This document shows, one piece after another, positions 1-5,357 of a stretch of DNA of 5,357 nucleotides (positions are counted from its first letter, which is position 1; each line of letters begins with the position of its first letter). The stretch is taken from NCBI GenBank assembly GCA_002451175.1, contig DKBI01000259.1, forward strand, positions 6,434-11,790, in the 5' to 3' direction. The notes under the pieces are model-generated. The model was not told the origin of the DNA. It saw only the letters and a list, made by a program, of their open reading frames with translations, and ran no database searches. The stretch is from Betaproteobacteria bacterium UBA6904. Lineage in GTDB: Bacteria; Pseudomonadota; Gammaproteobacteria; Burkholderiales; SG8-39. Both the position numbers and the translations under genes were made by a program.

Positions 1-1709
1 TGCTGACGCCGATCGGCCTCGACCCCGCGCATCCGTTCCCGCGCGTGCTCAACAAGAGTCTGAATTTCGCCATCGAGCTGGAGGGCCGCGACGCCTTCGG
101 CCGCAAGTCGCGCGCGGCCATCGTGCAGGCGCCGCGCGCGCTGCCGCGCGTCATCCGCATGCCGGCGGAGATCGCCGGTGCGCCGAACGGCTTCGTGTTC
201 CTGTCGTCGATCCTGCACGCGCACGTCGACGAGCTGTTCACCGGCATGGAAGTCAAGGGCTGCCACCAATTCCGCGTGACGCGCAATTCCGACCTGTTCG
301 TCGACGAGGAAGAGATCAAGAACCTGCGCATCGCCGTGCAGAGCGAGCTGCTGCACCGCCACTTCGGCGATGCCGTGCGGCTGGAGCTGGCCGACAGCTG
401 CTCGCAGGCCACGGGCGAGTTTCTGCAGCAGCAGTTCGGCCTCGAGGAAGTCGACGTCTACCGCGTCGCCGGGCCGGTGAACCTGTACCGCCTGCGCGAA
501 GTGCCCGACCAGGTCGACCGCCCGGACCTCAAGTACCCGCGGTTCCAGGCCGGGCTCCCCGAGGCGCTGGCGCGCACGCAGGACATCTTCGCCGCGCTGC
601 GCACGGGCGATCTCCTGCTGCACCACCCGTATCAGTCGTTCGACCCGGTCATCGAGTTCATCCGCACCGCGGTCAGCGATCCGCGGGTGATCGCGATCAA
701 GCAGACGGTGTACCGCACCGGCACGGATTCCGAGCTGATGGACATCCTCATCCAGGCGGCGCGTCTCGGCAAGGAAGTCACGGTGGTGCTCGAGCTGATG
801 GCGCGCTTCGACGAGGAGGTGAACATCGCCTGGGCGTCGCGCCTGGAGGAAGTCGGCGCGCACGTCATCTACGGCGTGGTCGGCCACAAGACGCACGCCA
901 AGATGGCGCTCGTCGTGCGGCGCGAGGACGCGCCGGCGGGCCCGGTGCTGCGGCGCTATGCGCACCTCGCCACCGGCAACTACCACCCGCGCACCGCCCG
1001 GATGTACACGGACTTCGGGCTCATGACCACGAACGAGGACATCTGCGCCGACGTCAACGAAGTCTTCAAGCAGCTCACCGGACTCGGGCGGGCGAGCCGC
1101 ATGAAGCATCTCTGGGTGTCGCCGTTCACGCTGCATCGCAAGGTCGTCGGCGCGGTGCGCAACGAAGCGCGCCTGGCGAAGGAGGGCCGCCCCGGGCGCA
1201 TCATCGCCAAGATGAACGCGCTGCTGGAGCCGGAGCTGATCGAGGAGCTCTACGCGGCATCGCAGGCCGGCGTGGAAATCGATCTCATCGTGCGCGGCGT
1301 GTGCGCGCTACGGCCCGGCGTGGAGGGGCTGTCGGAACGCATCCGCGTGCGCTCCATCGTCGGCCGGTTCCTCGAGCACACGCGCGTGTTCTACTTCGGC
1401 AACGACGGCGCCGACGACGTGTACCTCGCGAGCGCGGACTGGATGGACCGGAACTTCTTCCGGCGCATCGAGCTGGCATTTCCCGTGCTCGACCCGGCGC
1501 TCAAGGCGCGCGTCATCCGCGAGGGCCTGCAGGCGTATCTCGACGACCTGCAGCAGACCTGGACGATGCACGCGGGCGGCAATTACGAGCGGCTCGCCGC
1601 GCGGCGCAGCAAGCGGCCGGTGCAGGAAGATCTCCTGCAGCAGCTCGCGGTGAACGCCTGGGCGCGCGCCCCGCGGCTGGCGCCCGCGCCGCTGCCGAAC
1701 GCCGCGTAG
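1..1709 (+). CDS. ppk1: Polyphosphate kinase 1 (PPK1), 5'-truncated by window edge
   Basis: PPK1 reversibly transfers the terminal phosphate of ATP onto a growing inorganic polyphosphate chain; in E. coli it is membrane-associated. The reading frame is open from base 3 and already reads LTPIGLDPAHPFPRVLNKS, a conserved internal PPK1 stretch, so the GTG at 45 is not the start. About 568 residues are visible; the family is near 690, so roughly 120 N-terminal residues (N domain and start of the H domain) lie upstream. Conserved features in order: VYRTGTDS and ARFDEEVNIAWA (the arginines matching E. coli R375 and R405), THAK with the phosphorylated histidine (codon 894-896, E. coli H435), YAH (963-965, H454), ARMYTDF, and LEHTRVF (1377-1379, H592). 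The H454-H592 spacing of 138 residues matches E. coli exactly, while the H435-H454 gap is four residues longer (DAPAG region). The C-terminus ends in a short Ala/Pro-rich tail. Nothing is broken. Family assignment is very secure. Confidence 0.97.
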   Translation, partial: LTPIGLDPAHPFPRVLNKSLNFAIELEGRDAFGRKSRAAIVQAPRALPRVIRMPAEIAGAPNGFVFLSSILHAHVDELFTGMEVKGCHQFRVTRNSDLFVDEEEIKNLRIAVQSELLHRHFGDAVRLELADSCSQATGEFLQQQFGLEEVDVYRVAGPVNLYRLREVPDQVDRPDLKYPRFQAGLPEALARTQDIFAALRTGDLLLHHPYQSFDPVIEFIRTAVSDPRVIAIKQTVYRTGTDSELMDILIQAARLGKEVTVVLELMARFDEEVNIAWASRLEEVGAHVIYGVVGHKTHAKMALVVRREDAPAGPVLRRYAHLATGNYHPRTARMYTDFGLMTTNEDICADVNEVFKQLTGLGRASRMKHLWVSPFTLHRKVVGAVRNEARLAKEGRPGRIIAKMNALLEPELIEELYAASQAGVEIDLIVRGVCALRPGVEGLSERIRVRSIVGRFLEHTRVFYFGNDGADDVYLASADWMDRNFFRRIELAFPVLDPALKARVIREGLQAYLDDLQQTWTMHAGGNYERLAARRSKRPVQEDLLQQLAVNAWARAPRLAPAPLPNAA

Positions 1710-1711
1710 CC

Positions 1712-1728
1712 GCGGCGCGCCGCGCCGC
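1712..1728. terminator. GC-only hairpin between convergent ppk1 and relA stops (possible bidirectional terminator)
   Basis: The 20-bp gap between the two stop codons (1710-1729) is entirely G and C apart from one T at the relA edge's stop codon. Positions 1712-1717 (GCGGCG) are the reverse complement of 1723-1728 (CGCCGC), leaving a five-base loop. A second inverted repeat, CCGCGC-gct-GCGCGG (1734-1748), lies in the last codons of relA. Neither is followed by a T-tract on either strand, so this is not a canonical intrinsic terminator. It could still slow polymerase, or protect both mRNA 3' ends. GC-only inverted repeats arise easily by chance at this base composition. Confidence 0.3.
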
Positions 1729-1729
1729 C

Positions 1730-3901
1730 TCAGCCGCGCGCTGCGCGGATCACGCCGTGGACTTCCTTGACGGCGGCGATTGCCCGCCGGAACTGCAGCA
1801 GGTCCTCGACATCGAACGAGAAGCGCATGTGCGCGAGATCGTCGCGGCTCTGCGTCCGCACCGCGGTGACGTTGATGCGCTCCCTGGCGAGCGCCTCGCC
1901 GACGTCGCGCAGCAACCCGGGCCGATCGGCCGCCGTGAGCACCATGTCGACGGCAAACGCGCCCCCGGGCTTCGTGCCCCAATCCGAATCCATGAGCCGC
2001 TCCGGGTGCCGCTCGGCCAGCCGCTTCAGGCTCGGACAGTCTTCGCGGTGGATCGACACGCCCTTGCCGCGCGTCACGAAGCCGCGGATCGGATCCGGGG
2101 GCACGGGCTTGCAGCATTTCGCGAGCTGGGTCAGCAGCCGGTCCATGCCGACCACGAGGATGCCGCTGTCGGCGGCGGGCTTGCTGCGGCGCGCGGGCAC
2201 TGGCGCGGGCGCCGCGACGGCCGGCGCGGCGATGCCCGCCATCGCGCGCAGCGTGACCTGCAGTTGCCGCAGATTGACTTCGTCGCGCGCCACGGCGGCG
2301 AACAGCTCGTCCGGCCGCGCGAAACCGAGGCGCGAGGCGAGCGTCTCCAGCTTCGCCTGCAGCGCGCCCTCGCGCCGCGCCTCGCGCTCGACGATCGCGC
2401 GCCCTGCCGCGATCGTTTCCGCGAGCGCCTCGGCGTTGAACCACTGGCGCACCTTCTGGCGCGCGCGGTGCGTGTGGAGGAATCCGCGCTCCGCGTTCAG
2501 CCAGTCGCGCGACGGCCCGCCGGACTTCGCCACCGCGATCTCGACGCGCTGGCCGCTGCGCAGCGGCGTGTCCAGGGTCACCATCTGCCCGTCGACCTTC
2601 GCCCCCCGGCAGCGATGCCCCACGTCGCTGTGCAGCGCGTAGGCAAAGTCCACCGGCGTCGCGCCCGCCGGCAGGTCGATGACCTTGCCCTGCGGCGTGA
2701 GCACGTACACCGTGTCGTCGAGCGCGGCGGCGCGCGTGCGCTCGGCCCAGTTGCCGCTGCCGGCGACCTCGTCGCGCCACGCGAGCAGCTGCCGCAGCCA
2801 GGCGATCTTGTTGTCGAACGCGCCCTGCGCCCTGGACGGCCCGCCCTCCTTGTAGCGCCAGTGCGCGGCGATGCCGTACTCGGCCTGCCGGTGCATCTCC
2901 TCGGTGCGGATCTGCACTTCGAGCGTGCGCCCGGCGGGACCGATCACCGCCGTGTGCAGCGACTGGTAGTTGTTGCCCTTGGGCCGGGAGATGTAGTCGT
3001 CGAATTCCTTCGGGATCGGCTGCCACAGGTCGTGCGCGACGCCGAGCGCGGTATAGCAGTCGCGCACATTCGCCGCGATGACCCGCAGGGCGCGCACGTC
3101 GTAGACCTGGGAGAATTCCAGCCCCTTCGAGCGCATCTTGCTCCAGATCGAATAGATGTGCTTCGGCCGGCCGGCGATCTCCGCATGCACGCCGGCCGCG
3201 ACCAGCGCCTTGCCGAGCGCCGCCATCGCATCGCGGATGTACTGCTCGCGCTCGGCGCGCCGTTCCTCCAGCATCTGCGCGATCTGGCGGTAGAGATCCG
3301 GTTCGAGAAAACGGAACGACAGGTCCTCGAGTTCCCACTTCAGCTGCCACACGCCGAGGCGGTTGGCGAGCGGCGCGTAGATGTCGAGCGTCTCGCGCGC
3401 ATAGGACTCGCGCTCCGCGATCGGGTTCTTCGCGAACCAGCGCAGGGACTGCGTGCGCGAGGCGAGCCGTATGAGCACCACGCGCACGTCCTCGACCATG
3501 CCGAGCACCATCTTGCGCAGGATCTCGTTCTGATCGCCCGCGTCGCCGCGCGTCACGACGCGCAGGCGGTAGAGCCGCTCCACGCCGCCCGCCAGCGCCG
3601 CGATCTCCTCCCCGAACTCGGCGCGCAGCGGGTCGATTCCGCCGAGTTGCTTGGGCAGCGCGAACAGGATGCCCGCGGCGCGCGTCGCCGCATCCACGCC
3701 AACCCCGGCAAGGCCGGCCGCGAGGCCGAGGGCGTGCGGCCAGACCGGCTCCCCCGTCGAGAGCACCTGCCCGGCGTAGCGCGGCTCGGCGAAGCCGAGC
3801 GCGTGCGCGATCGGCGCGTGCTCGGCGGCCGGCAGCCCCTCGGCGAGCGGCGCGAGCGCCGCGGCGCTCGATTGCGGATGCAGTTGGACGACGGAAACCA
3901 T
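1730..3901 (-). CDS. relA: RelA, monofunctional (p)ppGpp synthetase (GTP pyrophosphokinase)
   Basis: RelA transfers pyrophosphate from ATP to the 3'-OH of GDP/GTP to make (p)ppGpp when uncharged tRNA occupies the ribosomal A site. The product is 723 aa, close to E. coli RelA (744). Domains: pseudo-hydrolase (about 30-190), where the catalytic HDxxED is replaced by FALPKQ (80-85); synthetase (about 225-345) with GRPKHIYS (244-251) and NYQSLHT (311-317); the EFDD motif at 299-302, the EXDD signature of monofunctional RelA as opposed to RXKD of bifunctional SpoT/Rel; TGS (about 394-456) with HSDVGHRC (424-431); a helical region; an Ala/Pro linker (about 555-580); a zinc-finger-like domain with C596, C597, H618 and C622; and a C-terminal ACT domain (about 645-723) with DRPGLLRDV (659-667). 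The ATG at 3901 is chosen because the N-terminus MVSVVQLH resembles E. coli MVAVRSAH. The frame stays open upstream to 4933, but that part is antisense to the transporter and mtfA. No Shine-Dalgarno is evident. A SpoT-type hydrolase should be encoded elsewhere. Confidence 0.96.
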   Translation of the reverse strand: MVSVVQLHPQSSAAALAPLAEGLPAAEHAPIAHALGFAEPRYAGQVLSTGEPVWPHALGLAAGLAGVGVDAATRAAGILFALPKQLGGIDPLRAEFGEEIAALAGGVERLYRLRVVTRGDAGDQNEILRKMVLGMVEDVRVVLIRLASRTQSLRWFAKNPIAERESYARETLDIYAPLANRLGVWQLKWELEDLSFRFLEPDLYRQIAQMLEERRAEREQYIRDAMAALGKALVAAGVHAEIAGRPKHIYSIWSKMRSKGLEFSQVYDVRALRVIAANVRDCYTALGVAHDLWQPIPKEFDDYISRPKGNNYQSLHTAVIGPAGRTLEVQIRTEEMHRQAEYGIAAHWRYKEGGPSRAQGAFDNKIAWLRQLLAWRDEVAGSGNWAERTRAAALDDTVYVLTPQGKVIDLPAGATPVDFAYALHSDVGHRCRGAKVDGQMVTLDTPLRSGQRVEIAVAKSGGPSRDWLNAERGFLHTHRARQKVRQWFNAEALAETIAAGRAIVEREARREGALQAKLETLASRLGFARPDELFAAVARDEVNLRQLQVTLRAMAGIAAPAVAAPAPVPARRSKPAADSGILVVGMDRLLTQLAKCCKPVPPDPIRGFVTRGKGVSIHREDCPSLKRLAERHPERLMDSDWGTKPGGAFAVDMVLTAADRPGLLRDVGEALARERINVTAVRTQSRDDLAHMRFSFDVEDLLQFRRAIAAVKEVHGVIRAARG

Positions 3902-3919
3902 GCGGTATTGTAGCGAGCC
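3902..3919. promoter_or_regulatory. 18-bp divergent start region of relA and the EamA gene, with a candidate shared -10
   Basis: Only 18 bp separate the ATG of relA (minus, 3901) from the ATG of the transporter (plus, 3920). Within it the AT-rich patch TATTGTA (3906-3912) reads as TATTGT on the plus strand (four of six matches to TATAAT) and TACAAT on the minus strand (five of six). A weak -35-like TTGGAC lies 16 bp upstream for the plus direction (3884-3889, inside relA); no good -35 is visible for the minus direction. If these were the real -10 elements, transcription would begin almost at each start codon, giving leaderless or nearly leaderless mRNAs, which fits the absence of clear ribosome binding sites. 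Equally, the true promoters may lie inside the opposing genes. This is inference from consensus matching only. Confidence 0.3.
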
Positions 3920-4819
3920 ATGTCGCGCGCTTCGCCCGTCCGCCTCTCCGCGCACCTGCTGCTCGCGCTCACCGCGCTGCTGTGGGCGGCGCACTGGATC
4001 GTGGCGCGGGCCGTGGTGCCCCACGTCACGCCCCTGGCGATGGCGTTCTGGCGCTGGGCGTTCGCGATCGTCATCCTGGCGCCGTTCGCCTGGCCGCACC
4101 TGTGGCGCGACCGGGCCGCGCTGCGCGCAGGCTGGAAAGCAGTGCTCTTCTTCGGCACCTGCGGGACAGTCCTCTACAACGGCATCGGTTACCTGGGCAT
4201 CGAGCAGACCACCGCGACCAATGCCGTGCTCCTGCAGTCCGTGACGCCGGGAGTGATCCCGCTGGCCGCGTGGGCGCTTTTCGGCGAGCGGATCAGTCCA
4301 CGGACGGCACTCGGCCTGCTGGTCTCGTTCAGCGGCGTGATCGCTATCGTGGCGCGGCTCGACCCGGGCGAGCTCGGTGCGCTGCGGATTGAACGGGGGG
4401 ACCTGTGGCTGCTCGCCAACGTGCTGCTGTGGTCGATCTACACCGTGTGCCTGCGCTGGAGACCGGCTGGCCTGCACCCGCTGTCGTTCATGCTGGCCGT
4501 CATGCTCGCCGGCATGGCGGGCGGGATTCCCGCCTACATGCTCGACGTCGCGGCCGGCGGACACACCGAGTGGCGCATGGGCGTCGTGTTCGGCATCCTG
4601 TATCTCGCGGTGTTTCCCTCCATCCTCTGCTACCTGATGTGGGAGCGCGGCGTCGCCGAGATCGGCGCCGCTCGCGCCGGCGCCTACCTGCACCTCATCC
4701 CGCTCGCCGGCAGTCTCATGGCGATCCTGTTCCTCGGCGAACGCCTGCAGCTGCATCACGCGGCAGGCATCGCGCTCATTCTTGCCGGCGTGACCATCGT
4801 GTCGCGCGGCCGGCGCTGA
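3920..4819 (+). CDS. EamA/DMT-superfamily inner-membrane transporter
   Basis: A 299-residue, very hydrophobic protein with about ten predicted membrane helices (approximate residues 10-30, 37-57, 70-90, 98-121, 129-146, 161-178, 187-207, 219-239, 247-271, 278-295). It shows the internal duplication typical of EamA proteins: the first repeat ends with NAVLLQSVTPGVIPL..FGERIS (101-126) and the second with AGAYLHLIPL..FLGERLQ (253-277), each with the GER signature after the fourth helix of the repeat. The N-terminal half has the usual LLWAAHWIVAR and FWRW elements. Members are drug/metabolite transporters, usually exporting amino acids or other small metabolites; the substrate cannot be read from the sequence. 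The start is well fixed because an in-frame TAG (3911-3913) sits two codons upstream, making the ATG at 3920 the first available. The stop shares one base with the next start codon (TGATG), indicating a two-gene operon with mtfA. Confidence 0.93.
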   Translation: MSRASPVRLSAHLLLALTALLWAAHWIVARAVVPHVTPLAMAFWRWAFAIVILAPFAWPHLWRDRAALRAGWKAVLFFGTCGTVLYNGIGYLGIEQTTATNAVLLQSVTPGVIPLAAWALFGERISPRTALGLLVSFSGVIAIVARLDPGELGALRIERGDLWLLANVLLWSIYTVCLRWRPAGLHPLSFMLAVMLAGMAGGIPAYMLDVAAGGHTEWRMGVVFGILYLAVFPSILCYLMWERGVAEIGAARAGAYLHLIPLAGSLMAILFLGERLQLHHAAGIALILAGVTIVSRGRR

Positions 4820-5357
4820 TGGGCTGGCTGCGCGACTGGCGCCGCCGCCGCACGCTCGCGGCGCATCCGCTGCAGGAGCGCCTCTGGCGCCACGTGCGCG
4901 CGCGCCTGCCTTTCCTTTGGGGTCTGACCCCATTGGAGGAGCAGCGGCTGAAGGACATGGCGGTCGTGCTGCTCGCGGAGAAGGAGATCACCCCGGTGCG
5001 CGGCGCGGTGCTCGCGGATGCGGACCGGCTGTCGATCGCGTTGCAGGCGTGCCTGCCCGTGCTCGAGCTGGGTCTGGACTGGTACGAGGGCTGGGTCGGC
5101 ATCGTCGTCCATCCAGCCGAATTCAGGGTCAACCGCACCGAGACCGACGAGCACGGCGTGGTGCACGAGTGGGAGGACGAACTCGCGGGGGAATCGTGGC
5201 CCGGCGGCCCGGTGGTGCTCTCCTGGGATGCGCTCGCCGATGCCGGCAGCGTCGCCGAAGGCGGCGCGAACGTCGTCATCCACGAGTTCGCGCACAAGCT
5301 CGACATGATGGACGGCGAGGTGGACGGCGTGCCGCCGCTGCCTTCCCCCGAGGCGCG
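4819..5357 (+). CDS. mtfA: MtfA-type zinc metallopeptidase (M90), 3'-truncated by window edge
   Basis: MtfA is a cytosolic zinc-dependent peptidase. In E. coli it binds and inactivates the repressor Mlc, thereby affecting the glucose transporter gene ptsG; whether this organism has Mlc is unknown. About 179 residues are visible of a family length near 265. The zinc-binding HExxH is HEFAH at residues 155-159 within VVIHEFAHKLDMMDG, matching IIHEVAHKLD of E. coli MtfA. Other family elements are GLTPLEEQRLK (about 36-46), ACLPVLELGLDWY (about 79-91), IVVHPAEF (about 96-103) and SWPGGPVVLSW (about 127-137). The downstream glutamate zinc ligand lies beyond the window. The basic N-terminus MGWLRDWRRRR fits this start. 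ATG overlaps the transporter stop by one base and has no visible Shine-Dalgarno, so translation is probably coupled. A palindrome with atypical codons lies near codons 34-38. Confidence 0.93.
   Translation, partial: MGWLRDWRRRRTLAAHPLQERLWRHVRARLPFLWGLTPLEEQRLKDMAVVLLAEKEITPVRGAVLADADRLSIALQACLPVLELGLDWYEGWVGIVVHPAEFRVNRTETDEHGVVHEWEDELAGESWPGGPVVLSWDALADAGSVAEGGANVVIHEFAHKLDMMDGEVDGVPPLPSPEA
4918..4932. repeat. 15-bp perfect palindrome TGGGGTCTGACCCCA inside mtfA
   Basis: Bases 4918-4924 (TGGGGTC) are the exact reverse complement of 4926-4932 (GACCCCA), around a single central T. It lies in the mtfA reading frame and encodes Trp-Gly-Leu-Thr-Pro. The surrounding codons (CCT, CTT, GGT, CCA, TTG) end in T/A or are otherwise atypical in a gene that overwhelmingly uses G/C-ending codons. 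It may be a protein-binding site, a short dispersed repeat unit, or coincidence. The palindrome itself is certain; any function is not. Confidence 0.45.

Noticed and set aside
45..47. GTG at 45 as the ppk1 start codon
   Set aside because: The frame is open upstream to the window edge and encodes conserved PPK1 residues before this codon, so the gene starts outside the window.
1621..1639. Inverted repeat TGCAGGA-agatc-TCCTGCA near the end of ppk1
   Set aside because: It uses ordinary codons (Gln-Glu-Asp-Leu-Leu-Gln), sits well before the stop, and repeats of this size are expected by chance at several loop lengths in a window this long.
1308..3350. A 680-codon minus-strand frame overlapping relA and the ppk1 3' end
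   Set aside because: It is in a different frame from relA, Arg/Ala/Gly-rich, with no motif. It is a shadow frame.
1301..3913. An 870-codon plus-strand open frame running antisense across relA
   Set aside because: It is Arg/Ala/Pro/His-rich with no recognisable domain and begins inside ppk1. It is the typical by-product of a GC-rich gene on the other strand, and relA is unambiguous there.
4520..4534. Hairpin GGCGGG-att-CCCGCC inside the transporter gene
   Set aside because: It is within a membrane-helix coding region, and such GC stems are common by chance at this composition.
3902..4933. Upstream extension of the relA frame by 344 codons on the minus strand
   Set aside because: The extension is low-complexity, antisense to two clear genes, and unlike any RelA N-terminus. 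The ATG at 3901 gives a normal family length and an E. coli-like N-terminus.
4756..5295. Minus-strand open frames of about 176-179 codons across mtfA
   Set aside because: They lie antisense to MtfA with its clear HEFAH motif, and show no domain or ribosome binding site of their own.

Overview
This is a GC-rich (visibly about 70%) bacterial chromosomal segment with almost no non-coding space. The PPK1, RelA and MtfA sequences look proteobacterial. Codon bias and the RelA start (Met-Val-x-Val, as in E. coli RelA) suggest a beta- or beta-like gammaproteobacterium. That is inferred from recalled protein families, not from a search.

Layout. Positions 1-1709 (+) hold the 3' four-fifths of a polyphosphate kinase gene (ppk1); its start lies upstream of the window. 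A 20-bp gap containing a GC-only hairpin separates it from a convergent relA gene (3901-1730, minus strand), which encodes a monofunctional (p)ppGpp synthetase with a degenerate hydrolase domain. Only 18 bp beyond the relA start codon, a divergent gene begins on the plus strand (3920-4819), encoding a ten-helix EamA/DMT-family membrane transporter. Its stop overlaps by one base the start of an MtfA-type zinc metallopeptidase gene (4819 onward), which is cut by the right edge of the window.

How the genes relate. RelA makes the starvation alarmone (p)ppGpp, and PPK1 makes inorganic polyphosphate. The two stress pathways are linked in E. coli, where (p)ppGpp inhibits exopolyphosphatase, so their tail-to-tail placement is suggestive, although they are on opposite strands and not one operon. 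The transporter and mtfA form a probable translationally coupled pair with no obvious functional link to the other two.

I see no mobile element, RNA gene, CRISPR array or clearly novel system. The points most worth a second look are a 15-bp palindrome with atypical codons inside mtfA, the very tight relA/transporter divergent start region with an AT-rich patch readable as a -10 element in both directions, and the relA-ppk1 convergence. No stretch over 300 bases lacks a gene.
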